From positions 124,001-188,000 of the forward strand of contig NZ_FPKW01000006.1 in assembly GCF_900114875.1 (NCBI RefSeq): a DNA stretch of 64,000 nucleotides, in the 5' to 3' direction. Positions 24,802-33,458 of the stretch are shown piece by piece; within the stretch, counting starts at the first letter, position 1; every line of letters starts with the position of its first letter. The notes beneath the pieces were generated by a model. It saw only the letters and a list, made by a program, of their open reading frames with translations. It was not told the DNA's origin and searched no databases. The position numbers and the translations under genes are program-made. The DNA is from Chryseobacterium limigenitum. GTDB lineage: Bacteria > Bacteroidota > Bacteroidia > Flavobacteriales > Weeksellaceae.

Positions 24802-25851
24802 ATGAAACATAACGTAATTTTTTATTTATCACTTTGTATGTTAGGGTTTTCATGCAAAGAAAATCGAAATTTAACAGAAAAAAATGCAGCAGCCGATATC
24901 AATGTACAGAGTAAAAATAAATATAATATTCCTTCTGATTTAAAAATTCAGAGTCAGGAAGAAATAAATATTGATGGCGATCCTGAAAAAGAAGTGATCA
25001 TCACAGCATCAGATTCTGCGGCCGAGAATACACATGAATTTTGGTTTAAAAATGAGAAACTCATGTATCAGTTTACCTATCCGTGGGCTTCGATCAATAA
25101 AAAATGGCTCGTAGATCTGGATAACGATGATAAAAAAGAAATTGTAAGGGCTCAGGGTTATGAAGACGGGGTAGATTATGCAATTTATGATATTGTGGAA
25201 AATCAGCAGAAGCCGGTTTTATATTTTAATCCGGTTTTGCAGGATAGTCGATTTCCCGGTGTTTATTTATGGGCTTATCCTAATGATATCACTGGGTTGA
25301 TCATTAATCCGCAAAAGGAATTACAGGTTTCTTTAGATAATAATTATCAAAGAGATGATGAGCATACTGTTCCGAATAATCAGAAAGAATTACCTTTTGT
25401 ATTCTTCAAAGGTCAGACAAAACAGTCGGATATGAGGATATCTAAAATGAACCAACCTCAATCTATGACCCTCGCTGGGATAGTAAACAGTGTACGAAAT
25501 AATGGTGGGACAACTGCAAAAGCAGCTCAGTCGGACAAACAATGGATCGGCAATTACACAGCTCGTTTTCTGAGAATGAAAGAAGAATCCGGTGATCCTC
25601 GGGGTTGGGGGCAGATATCGGTTAAAATTGATGGTAATTCGGCTAAGTTTCAGTTAGACAGTTATGTAGAAAATATTAAAAAAGATTTAACAGTAATAAA
25701 TACAACGGCAGATGAAATAATACTTGCTGAAAAAGATAATAAAAAATCGACATTTACAATTTCCAAAAACAAAAATAAGTATGTATTAAAAAGCGTTTTC
25801 ATCAATCAGACCGTAGGTGATACAAGCTCATACGAACTTGAAAAGAAATAA
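24802..25851 (+). CDS. Lipoprotein, probable immunity to the peptidoglycan hydrolase effector
   Basis: 349-residue lipoprotein (lipobox LGFSCKE near residue 18). The N-terminal half has a VCBS/FG-GAP-like pattern (NIDGDPEKEVIITA, VDLDNDDKKEIVRA) suggesting a small beta-propeller; the C-terminal half (about 245-349) is a beta-rich domain resembling small lipocalin-like folds (GQISVKIDGNSAKFQL). Its ATG follows the effector stop with no gap, so translation is coupled. A periplasm-facing lipoprotein fits protection from a wall-degrading toxin. Immunity is inferred from position and location; I do not recognise a named immunity family. Confidence 0.75.
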   Translation: MKHNVIFYLSLCMLGFSCKENRNLTEKNAAADINVQSKNKYNIPSDLKIQSQEEINIDGDPEKEVIITASDSAAENTHEFWFKNEKLMYQFTYPWASINKKWLVDLDNDDKKEIVRAQGYEDGVDYAIYDIVENQQKPVLYFNPVLQDSRFPGVYLWAYPNDITGLIINPQKELQVSLDNNYQRDDEHTVPNNQKELPFVFFKGQTKQSDMRISKMNQPQSMTLAGIVNSVRNNGGTTAKAAQSDKQWIGNYTARFLRMKEESGDPRGWGQISVKIDGNSAKFQLDSYVENIKKDLTVINTTADEIILAEKDNKKSTFTISKNKNKYVLKSVFINQTVGDTSSYELEKK

Positions 25852-26037
25852 AATAGATAATTTTATTATACCTAAATCTTTAATGGATTTATAAAAAATA
25901 GTGTACAGATCTTGTATGATGTTTTTTTATTTTAATTAATCTTTAAATGTCATATTTTATAGAATTTAGTAATATAATATTATTTTTTAAGAGAATATTT
26001 TTAACTAAATTGCTTTGCATCAAAAAAAACAAACACT

Positions 26038-26997
26038 ATGATTGTTCATTTTATACTTCATGGAGAAACACTGGAAAGTATATCTGAAGAAATTAAACTC
26101 GAAAACCCCAAATACCTCAAAGAATATCACAATAAACGTTGTGCAAGGGAAGATTATATTCAGGATGAACTAATTCCGCGGAAAAAACTATTAATTCCCG
26201 ACTTAAAGGATATCAACGAATATAATTCGAGAAACGATGCGCCTTTCAAACATCCCAAACTAAATCCGGTATTATCTTTTGATCCCGAAAATTTCAGCAA
26301 AATATATGATGTAAATATCAACGAAATTACAAAAAACGAAGCTGGAAAAAAAGGCAATTTTATTTCTTTCACAGTTTCTTTAAAATGGGTCAGAAAAGAT
26401 TCCGAGGAACATATTTTTCATCTTTTTAAAAATAATTTTTACGATCAGTCAGGAAGCAAAATGTCCGATCTGGCCACGGAATGTATGCGTTCTTTGAATC
26501 CGGCAGTTATTAAAACAGATTCAAAAGGAAAAGTTATTAGTATCAGTCTGAAAAAAGAAACCATTGATAATTTTCATTCAATAAAAGAGAAACTGCTCGA
26601 TCTTTTTCCCGATAAATATGCTAAAATCTATATCGATGAATATGAAATGGCAGTTCTCGACCAAAAGTTATTTGATCAGAGAATGAGAGATGATACTTTT
26701 ATCAAAACCTATTTTGCTCCCGTGAGAAATGAATTTATCAACGGAAAATCTTATGTTGAGCAGACCGTTGGAGAAGATAATACATCAATTACTATTCAAC
26801 AAAAAGTTGGAAATGAAAATTATTCTCAGGAAATAAGTCTTGTGCAAATTTCTCCTTCAAATCCTGATGTTGATTTTAACGGAAAATATACACTGTTTTC
26901 TGAAAATGGGTTAATTAAAAATATTGACATCATTTATAGTATTTCCCGATATGGTGTGCAGAATGTGACTAATATAAAGATCAAGCAAAAATCATAA
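26038..26997 (+). CDS. T6SS-linked LysM-like protein, paralogue of 39240-40133
   Basis: 319-residue cytoplasmic protein. The N-terminus is LysM-like: FILHGETLESISEEI, YLKEYHNKRC and KKLLIPDL, the arrangement seen in proteins that thread T6SS or phage-tail parts. The rest (about 80-319) resembles the 297-residue protein beside vgrG2, with matching segments around GKVISISLKKETIDNF, AKIYIDEYEM and FIKTYFAPVRNEF. It stands alone ahead of tssD1. A chaperone or adaptor role for tip or Hcp loading is a guess from context. The 186 bp upstream (25852-26037) are AT-rich, with nothing I can name. Confidence 0.6.
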   Translation: MIVHFILHGETLESISEEIKLENPKYLKEYHNKRCAREDYIQDELIPRKKLLIPDLKDINEYNSRNDAPFKHPKLNPVLSFDPENFSKIYDVNINEITKNEAGKKGNFISFTVSLKWVRKDSEEHIFHLFKNNFYDQSGSKMSDLATECMRSLNPAVIKTDSKGKVISISLKKETIDNFHSIKEKLLDLFPDKYAKIYIDEYEMAVLDQKLFDQRMRDDTFIKTYFAPVRNEFINGKSYVEQTVGEDNTSITIQQKVGNENYSQEISLVQISPSNPDVDFNGKYTLFSENGLIKNIDIIYSISRYGVQNVTNIKIKQKS

Positions 26998-27043
26998 ACT
27001 ATCATCAATAAAGGGTTTATAAGTTTTTGTTTTTATCACCTGA

Positions 27044-27080
27044 TCGTAGAATTACTACATCAAATCGTAGAATTACGACA
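27044..27080 (+). promoter_or_regulatory. Tandem dyad operator upstream of tssD1
   Basis: Two 16-bp units (27044-27059 and 27065-27080), 21 bp apart, each with a dyad GTAG-N5-CTAC (second copy GTAG-N5-CGAC). The whole 37-bp block recurs upstream of tssD2 (36247-36283) with two differences. It ends 49 bp before the -7 element in both places. Two sites on the same helix face suit a dimeric activator of the NarL/LuxR type. Confidence 0.65.
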
Positions 27081-27106
27081 AATTTTTAAAATTACTTTCA
27101 AATGCT

Positions 27107-27136
27107 TTCGAAAAATAATTAACCGTTTTATATTTG
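27107..27136 (+). promoter_or_regulatory. Candidate tssD1 promoter (TTC-N19-TATATTTG)
   Basis: TATATTTG at 27129-27136 matches the Bacteroidota -7 box. TTC at 27107-27109 takes the -33 place with a 19-base spacer, as at tssD2 and csgA. The weak -33 suits activation from the tandem operator. The ATG is 52 bases downstream. Confidence 0.65.
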
Positions 27137-27188
27137 TTGAACAATCACTGAGTCACAAAATACTATTAACGATTAAAAATTTACTATC

Positions 27189-27593
27189 ATGGCAGCAAAT
27201 TCAAGAGGAATTTTAAAATTCAACGGAGGCGAGGGTCAAAAGTTATTGAAACTGAATTACAGTGTTTCAAGATCAACAGACGTATCTGGTAGAGTAGCGT
27301 CAGACCCCTCAAACGCAATCATCAAATTAACCGTAGAAGCAACAGAAAAATCTGATATTCTGGAAAGCTTACTAAACGGAAAGTACAAGCCTACAAGCGG
27401 AGAAATTACTTTCAACAAGTCTCACGAAGAAGGTACATTGATCACTTTAAACTGGGAAAACGGATACGTAATTCAGCATGAAGTAGACTTCGATGCAGTA
27501 GACGAGAACAGCATGTTGATCAGCTTTATCATAAGTGCAGAAAAAATCAATTATGGTAATTCTGCTTACGAAGGTCTGTGGCCGTCTAGCTAA
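27189..27593 (+). CDS. tssD: TssD (Hcp-type tube protein), copy 1
   Basis: 134-residue T6SS inner-tube protein that stacks as hexameric rings and is expelled with each firing. It is the Bacteroidota TssD type (MAANSRGILKFNG start, SDILESLLNGKYKPTSG middle, AEKINYGNSAYEG end). It is nearly identical to copy 2 at 36394: the visible differences are Gly/Ser at residue 14, two Val/Ile changes and the C-terminal tail (LWPSS against IWPGGTN). Monocistronic, with a strong terminator and an operator-promoter block of its own, as expected for a product needed in large amounts. Confidence 0.93.
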   Translation: MAANSRGILKFNGGEGQKLLKLNYSVSRSTDVSGRVASDPSNAIIKLTVEATEKSDILESLLNGKYKPTSGEITFNKSHEEGTLITLNWENGYVIQHEVDFDAVDENSMLISFIISAEKINYGNSAYEGLWPSS

Positions 27594-27617
27594 AATTTAC
27601 CCATAATCAACATTCAT

Positions 27618-27650
27618 AAAAAAGACTGTCCCCTCAAGGCGGTCTTTTTT
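27618..27650 (+). terminator. Terminator after tssD1
   Basis: 9-bp stem AAAAAAGAC/GTCTTTTTT (27618-27626 with 27642-27650) with a weakly paired interior and terminal T run. Confidence 0.8.
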
Positions 27651-27755
27651 ACCATTACCCAATATATCCATTTCAAAGTTTGAATTTTTTTATGATTTTT
27701 TAATATTTTAATTAAAAATATTCTTTTAAACTTAGCTGAGTGAAACGCCTTTGCG

Positions 27756-27807
27756 AACGCAAAATATCCTCAATCATTTCAAAAAAAATCTTTGAGGGCT
27801 TCGCGTT
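27756..27807. repeat. Imperfect palindrome in the 27.65-28.02 kb intergenic region
   Basis: Nested complementary segments AACGC/GCGTT (27756-27760, 27803-27807) and CCTCAA/TTGAGG (27768-27773, 27792-27797). The remaining 375 bp between the tssD1 terminator and tssH are AT-rich and show no gene, operator copy or clear promoter. It may be a decayed dispersed repeat. Confidence 0.45.
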
Positions 27808-28025
27808 AAAAAAAGTAAATATTCAGATAATTTTTTTCCTGTAATGTTAACTATATCACATTTAAAAGACATATCTAATATTATTGAAAAAAAACTAATA
27901 TCTTAGTAAATAATAAAAATTTTAATGATTGTGGATTAATATTTGTTTAAAATTTAATGAAAACATAATCAAAACACCACACACCGAAATCAGATATAGT
28001 ATTAATTTTTGAGAAAAATAGTAAA

Positions 28026-30515
28026 ATGGGAGTACTAGTAACCAACGAGACAGTAAAACAGCTTTTTCATATTGCACAATCAATCGCGCGAGAAAATTAT
28101 AATGCCACTTACGGTGGTCCGCATATTCTGCAGGCTTTAATGCACAAAGATATCGGTCTTAATGAATTTTTAAAAAACATAGATAAAGATCCGGGATATT
28201 TTTACGAATGGGCAGATGTCCGTATTGAAGATTATCCTAAAACTACACATCTTCCCGATGAGGCTAAACCAGATGAATTTGTAGACAATATTATTGAGGA
28301 AGCAGATGATATTCGTTTGAAGTTAGGGCTGGACGAGATCACTCCTATTTGTCTTTTAACGGCTATCGTAAAACCGCAGGTTGTTTTTTCACTGCAGCAG
28401 TTGAAGTCATTACCGCTCAGAGAACACGAAATATTCAATTTATACAGAAAAGATACACCATTTGGAAATTCTGAGGAGGATGGAATTTCTTCCTTATTTT
28501 CAAATGGTTCAGACTATTCAGATAATTCTTTTCCATCCATTAAAGCCTATTGTGTAGACAGAACGGCTCAGGCCAGAAAAGGTGATCTGGAAAATATCAT
28601 CGGAAGAGATAAAGAACTGAGAATGTTGGTTGAAATTCTTTGTAGAAGAACGAAACCCAATGTAATTATCATCGGAGAACCCGGAGCTGGTAAAACTGCT
28701 TTGGTAGAAGGTTTTGCCACTGAAATTATCAAAGGAAACGTTCCCGAAATGCTTAAAAACGGAACTCTTTTAGAACTTGACACAGGAGCTTTACTAGCCG
28801 GAACTTCTTATAAAGGCGAAATTGAAGACCGTCTTAAAAAGATTATTACTGAATGTAAAAAGATTGAAAAAGCAATTCTTTTCATTGATGAAATTCACAC
28901 GCTTTTAGATCCAAAAGGAAGCATCGGAAATGTTGCTAATTTGTTAAAACCAGAACTGGCAAGAGGAGAAATTACCGTAATCGGAGCCACAACTCAGGAA
29001 GAATATAGAAAGATCATTGAGCCGGAACAGGCTTTCAACCGTCGTTTTGAAGTTTTAACGGTCAACGAACCGGACGAAAAAACGTGTGTTAAAATGATCG
29101 ATGTTTTATTAGAAGGTTACAAAAAACACCACGGAATTGAAGTTGAAAAAACGGCTCTTCCCGAATGTGTCCGCTTAGCAAAACGTTATGCAAAAGGTAA
29201 AAAGTTACCTGATGCAGCAATTGATTTGCTTGACAGAACAATGGCCGCAATTAAAATGCTTGACGAACTTTCAGAAAAAGAATTAGAAAGCTGGAAAGGC
29301 ATTTATGAAACCATTTTACAGGAAGAATATCTGGATGATAAAGACAAAGCAGACGAATTGATCTGGAATTATAATTTATTGAGAGATAAAATAAGTCCAA
29401 TTTTGTGGGGTTCTTTAAGTGAACAGCCACAAATTGACAATTCAATGCCTGTCGAGGAAATTCAGAAGATAATTGAAGAAACTTATGCTGAACTTTTACA
29501 GCACGCATCAAAGAAAAGAGAAAAAGTAGATCGTTTGGAATTGGCAGCTGTGATGGCAGCGAAAACAAACATCCCGATCGGGAAAATCCAGGCACAGGAA
29601 AAAGAAAAACTTCTGAACATGGAATCTATGTTGCTTAATAGAGTTGTCGGTCAGGATCATGCGTTGAAAATCCTTTCCGATGCGATCGTTGAAAACCGAA
29701 GCGGATTAAACAAACCCGGACAGCCAATCGGTTCATTTTTCCTTTTGGGACCAACGGGAACAGGGAAAACTGAGTTGGCAAAATCAATGGCGGAACTGCT
29801 TTTTAATGACGAAAAAGCAATGGTTCGTTTTGATATGTCTGAGTTTAAAGAAGAGCATTCGGCGGCACTTTTATACGGTGCGCCTCCGGGATATGTTGGT
29901 TACGAGGAGGGAGGAATGTTGGTGAATAAAATTCGTCAGCAACCTTACACCGTAGTTTTATTTGATGAAATTGAAAAAGCGCATCACTCAGTTTTTGATG
30001 TGTTTTTACAGATCATGGACGAAGGAAAAGTACATGATAAGCTTGGAAAAGAGGGGGATTTCAGCAATGCGATCATTTTATTTACTTCAAATATCGGAAG
30101 CGAAGAAATTGTAAAGCAGTTTGAGGAAGGAAAAGTTCCGCAATCACCTGCATTAATGCAAATTATGTCTAATTCAGGTAAATTCAGACCGGAATTTTTG
30201 GCAAGAATCACAGAAATTATTCCTTTTGCACCGATTACAGAATCTATTGCAGAAAGAATCTTTAATATTCAGTTAAAATCACTTCACGCGTCACTTCACA
30301 GATTAGGAATGACTTTAAAAATAACGGATGAAGCCGTGAAAAACCTTGCATTAGGAGGGTTCAGCAGTAAATACGGAGCGAGACAGATTTCAGGAGTGAT
30401 CCGGGCGCAGTTGGCTAGACCGATTTCCAAAATGATCGTGAGAGAAGAAGTAAAAGCCGGACAGACACTGAATGTTGACTGGCAAGAGGATGCATTAACA
30501 TGGAAAGTAGAATAA
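28026..30515 (+). CDS. tssH: TssH (ClpV), T6SS sheath-recycling AAA+ ATPase
   Basis: 829-residue Clp/Hsp100-type hexameric ATPase that disassembles the contracted T6SS sheath in the cytoplasm. The N-terminal repeat domain (about 1-165) precedes AAA1 with Walker A GEPGAGKT (about 217) and Walker B ILFIDEIHTL, a middle region (about 410-520), AAA2 with Walker A GPTGTGKT (about 575) and VVLFDEIEKAH, and the C-terminal D2-small domain ending near WKVE. It is assigned to TssH and not ClpB because the N-domain is divergent and the gene is embedded in T6SS genes. It begins 432 bp after tssD1 and leads into the lytic transglycosylase gene. Confidence 0.93.
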   Translation: MGVLVTNETVKQLFHIAQSIARENYNATYGGPHILQALMHKDIGLNEFLKNIDKDPGYFYEWADVRIEDYPKTTHLPDEAKPDEFVDNIIEEADDIRLKLGLDEITPICLLTAIVKPQVVFSLQQLKSLPLREHEIFNLYRKDTPFGNSEEDGISSLFSNGSDYSDNSFPSIKAYCVDRTAQARKGDLENIIGRDKELRMLVEILCRRTKPNVIIIGEPGAGKTALVEGFATEIIKGNVPEMLKNGTLLELDTGALLAGTSYKGEIEDRLKKIITECKKIEKAILFIDEIHTLLDPKGSIGNVANLLKPELARGEITVIGATTQEEYRKIIEPEQAFNRRFEVLTVNEPDEKTCVKMIDVLLEGYKKHHGIEVEKTALPECVRLAKRYAKGKKLPDAAIDLLDRTMAAIKMLDELSEKELESWKGIYETILQEEYLDDKDKADELIWNYNLLRDKISPILWGSLSEQPQIDNSMPVEEIQKIIEETYAELLQHASKKREKVDRLELAAVMAAKTNIPIGKIQAQEKEKLLNMESMLLNRVVGQDHALKILSDAIVENRSGLNKPGQPIGSFFLLGPTGTGKTELAKSMAELLFNDEKAMVRFDMSEFKEEHSAALLYGAPPGYVGYEEGGMLVNKIRQQPYTVVLFDEIEKAHHSVFDVFLQIMDEGKVHDKLGKEGDFSNAIILFTSNIGSEEIVKQFEEGKVPQSPALMQIMSNSGKFRPEFLARITEIIPFAPITESIAERIFNIQLKSLHASLHRLGMTLKITDEAVKNLALGGFSSKYGARQISGVIRAQLARPISKMIVREEVKAGQTLNVDWQEDALTWKVE

Positions 30516-30580
30516 AATAAAGTAAAAAAGGCAGATTTGCTGTTTTTAACAGAACGGCAAATTTGTCAAAAAATATAAAC

Positions 30581-31429
30581 ATGAACTTCAAAAATATTTT
30601 TTTAGGAATAATATTGATGAGTTCTTCACAATTTGTGAACGGACAGTTTCTTGCTGCATCTGATACTTCGGAAAACAGCGTGAGACGATATAAAAATATC
30701 ATTAATTCAAATAAAGAGATCGTTGATTTTATTGAATATTCTCTTGCTCAGAAAGGGTTGCCGAGACATTTGAGGAATTTAGCTTTAATTGAATCTCATT
30801 TTGACAGAAACATCACTTCCGGAGCCGGAGCGGTGGGCGCCTGGCAGCTTATGACCTCTCATGCCAATCAGTACGGGCTTTCGGAGCAAAATAGAAACGA
30901 TTTGTATAAAAGTACAAAAGTAGCGGTGGTTTCTCTGACGAATCTTTATAAAAAATATAACAATTGGGTGACCGTCGTGGCTGCTTATAACTGTGGAGAA
31001 GGAAATATAGCCAAAGCAATGCAGGCTGCAGGTTCTTCACAGTATCATGTTTTTTCTAAATATCTTCCGCTGGAAACCATTAATCATGTCAAAAAATATT
31101 TAAATGCATGCTATGCGACCGGAGAACTGCAAAGCGTTTTGAGTAATTATAATTCTTCGCGAATGAATACCGTTTTCTTCGTAAACGGAGGAAGCGGAAA
31201 AGATAACTCCACGTTGGCGGAAACAGAAATCAATGCAGGATTTAATTTAAATGTAATTGCGGATGAGCTTGATGTAGATGTTGATAAACTTCTCTCATGG
31301 AACCCGGGAATTACAGAAGAACTACAAAATAAAGGCGAAAGTATGTTGTATCTTCCAACAGATCTGATGCCTGATTTTTTAATGAGAAAGACCAAAATAC
31401 TTTCCAGATCAATTAAAGAAGGAAAATGA
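30581..31429 (+). CDS. Lytic transglycosylase with LysM-like tail, T6SS-linked
   Basis: 282-residue exported murein hydrolase. A signal peptide (MNFKNIFLGIILMSSS, cut near VNGQ) is followed by an SLT/MltD-type lysozyme fold (about 45-190): catalytic Glu in LIESHFDRN, then GAVGAWQLM and AAYNCGEGN. A C-terminal LysM-like motif follows (NLNVIADELDVDVDKLLSWNPGI, ending MLYLPTDL). Because it has a signal peptide, it acts on the producer's own wall, likely opening peptidoglycan for the T6SS trans-envelope complex, unlike the leaderless hydrolase at 21967. The ATG at 30581 is chosen over an upstream TTG by the signal peptide. Confidence 0.85.
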   Translation: MNFKNIFLGIILMSSSQFVNGQFLAASDTSENSVRRYKNIINSNKEIVDFIEYSLAQKGLPRHLRNLALIESHFDRNITSGAGAVGAWQLMTSHANQYGLSEQNRNDLYKSTKVAVVSLTNLYKKYNNWVTVVAAYNCGEGNIAKAMQAAGSSQYHVFSKYLPLETINHVKKYLNACYATGELQSVLSNYNSSRMNTVFFVNGGSGKDNSTLAETEINAGFNLNVIADELDVDVDKLLSWNPGITEELQNKGESMLYLPTDLMPDFLMRKTKILSRSIKEGK

Positions 31430-31508
31430 TATAAAGAACCAAACACCACACACCAAACCACAAAATAACACGGGGAGATAATGTTTAACCTATCTAAACG
31501 CAGATAAT

Positions 31509-33446
31509 ATGAAAACAGAATCACAAAATATACTGAACAGCCCTTCCTATCGTCCGTCACAGAATGCAGACGGCGTATCGGAAAGCCATCACGCCGGGAT
31601 CAACAGGCTGGTGAAATTATCCTTGGTCATTGAAGGCAAAGTAATCAAGTATTACAAACACTTTAAGCTGAAACAAAGCGCACAGCGTCACCATGAGTTT
31701 ACGCTCACTTTGGCGCACGACACGTTAGGAAATAATCAAAATCATACCTTGGAAGAGGCTAATAAATTCCTCGGAAAACGTTTGACAGCCGTTATTTCAT
31801 TCAAAGATATAGAAAACAGTCCTGAAAGAACTTTTGTTGGAGTGATCACAGGAGTTGGTTTCAGTCAGGAGAAAATGAGCCTAGGAAATATTGTTCTGTC
31901 TGGTTTCAGTCCGACCATTTTACTGGACGGAGCCCGTCATATTCAGAGTTTTGGAGGTGATAAATCTGTCAATATGGGGATCATTGCTGAAGAAGTAATA
32001 AAACAGGGAATCGATAAAAGCCGTTTTGATATCAGAATTGATGCGAACGATTATTCTCAGATCATTTACAGCAGTCAGTATGATGAAACGCACTATAATT
32101 ACCTGGCAAGAATGGCGGAAGCTTACGGTGAACAGTTTTATTATGACGGTGAAGTCCTTCATTTCGGGAAACTTCCGCCTCAGAATAAACCAATCAAGCT
32201 TATTTACGGAAGCAATGTTAATGATATTAAGGTTGAATTAAAAGCAAATCATACAAAACCTCAGTTTTATGGCTACAACAGCAGTAAAAATGAAAAACTT
32301 ACGTCCGGAGCAACACCAATTCTGCATAAAAGCGATTTAGCAAAAACTGCTTACGAGCATAACGATAAAATTTATAAAACGCCGGCTCTTCAGGTGGCGC
32401 CAATTAAAGCATCAACCCATCTTGATGTTGAATATTCTCAAAAAAGTTCATCAGGAAGTGAAGCGGTAAACGTATTTTCATTGTCAGGAAATACCACTGT
32501 TCCGTTTTTACATCCTGGTTGCGTTGCTGATGTTCAGATGAGAAAAGTTGATTCTAATGAAAGCTCTTATTTCACCAAGATCATGGTGACAGAAACGACT
32601 CATGAAATTGATACGATCGGTCATTATACAGGAACTTTTGAAGGAATTGCTTCAGATACCGGATTTTTACCGAAACCGGAATTCACGATGCCAAAAGCCG
32701 AACCGCAGATTGCAACCGTAATTTCAAATGCTGATCCGGAAGGACAGGGAAGGGTTCAGGTGAGATTCGACTGGCAAATGAATGATACAACACATTTCAT
32801 CAGAATGATGAGTCCTGATGCAGGAGGAACGGATCAAATCAGCCAAAACAGAGGTTATGTTGCCATTCCCGAAGTTGGAGATCAGGTGATGGTGAATTTC
32901 GTTCACAGCCATCCGGACAGACCTTTCGTAATGGGAGGAATGTTTCATGGTGGAGTAGGATTAGGCGGTGGTGTGGATAACAGAGTGAAATCAATTCAAA
33001 CCAGAAGCGGTCACCGAGTGGTTTTCACGGAAGATGAGAGCATTATTATTACAGATAAATCAGGAAACGAAATTCATTTGGACACCACAGGAAGCAATAT
33101 CACAATCACTGCTCCCGAAACAATGACATTGAATTGCAGAAATATGAATATCAATGTCGGTGAAAATATGACGACCAACGTCGGAGTAAATAAAATGGAT
33201 ACGATTATGATGAATCACAGCGAAAGCATAGGTTCTATGAAATACGTTTCTACCGGAGCCGATTTTATTACCAATGTAACCGGAAAAATGACGGAATTTA
33301 TTCAGGGAAATAAAGAATCTCATACTGAAAAAGACAGATTACGTGTAGCCAACGGACAAATTACCACGCAAAGTCAGGGAACTTTTGAGCAGCATGCTGA
33401 AAAAGAAGTGCAGAACAACTCGGGACAGAAATCTAAAAATTACTAA
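31509..33446 (+). CDS. tssI: VgrG (TssI) spike protein, copy 1
   Basis: 645-residue T6SS spike trimer subunit. The gp27-like base (about 30-400, KFLGKRLTAVISFKDIE, HYNYLARMAEAYGEQFYYDGEVLHF) is followed by the gp5 OB-fold (VISNADPEGQGRVQVRFDW, MSPDAGG, AIPEVGDQVMVNF, HPDRPFVMGGMFHG) and a beta-helix tail rich in Asn, Thr and Gly (MNINVGENMTTNVGVNK). No C-terminal enzyme domain is fused. The transglutaminase-like effector gene follows 12 bases later, so this spike probably carries that cargo. Confidence 0.94.
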   Translation: MKTESQNILNSPSYRPSQNADGVSESHHAGINRLVKLSLVIEGKVIKYYKHFKLKQSAQRHHEFTLTLAHDTLGNNQNHTLEEANKFLGKRLTAVISFKDIENSPERTFVGVITGVGFSQEKMSLGNIVLSGFSPTILLDGARHIQSFGGDKSVNMGIIAEEVIKQGIDKSRFDIRIDANDYSQIIYSSQYDETHYNYLARMAEAYGEQFYYDGEVLHFGKLPPQNKPIKLIYGSNVNDIKVELKANHTKPQFYGYNSSKNEKLTSGATPILHKSDLAKTAYEHNDKIYKTPALQVAPIKASTHLDVEYSQKSSSGSEAVNVFSLSGNTTVPFLHPGCVADVQMRKVDSNESSYFTKIMVTETTHEIDTIGHYTGTFEGIASDTGFLPKPEFTMPKAEPQIATVISNADPEGQGRVQVRFDWQMNDTTHFIRMMSPDAGGTDQISQNRGYVAIPEVGDQVMVNFVHSHPDRPFVMGGMFHGGVGLGGGVDNRVKSIQTRSGHRVVFTEDESIIITDKSGNEIHLDTTGSNITITAPETMTLNCRNMNINVGENMTTNVGVNKMDTIMMNHSESIGSMKYVSTGADFITNVTGKMTEFIQGNKESHTEKDRLRVANGQITTQSQGTFEQHAEKEVQNNSGQKSKNY

Positions 33447-33458
33447 ATCTTTTGTAAA

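Noticed and set aside
25852..26037. Operator copy or small RNA before the LysM-like gene
   Set aside because: No GTAG-N5-CTAC unit or stable hairpin was found; the stretch is simply AT-rich.
27651..28025. Truncated gene in the tssD1-tssH gap
   Set aside because: No reading frame of useful length or recognisable protein fragment; only an imperfect palindrome.
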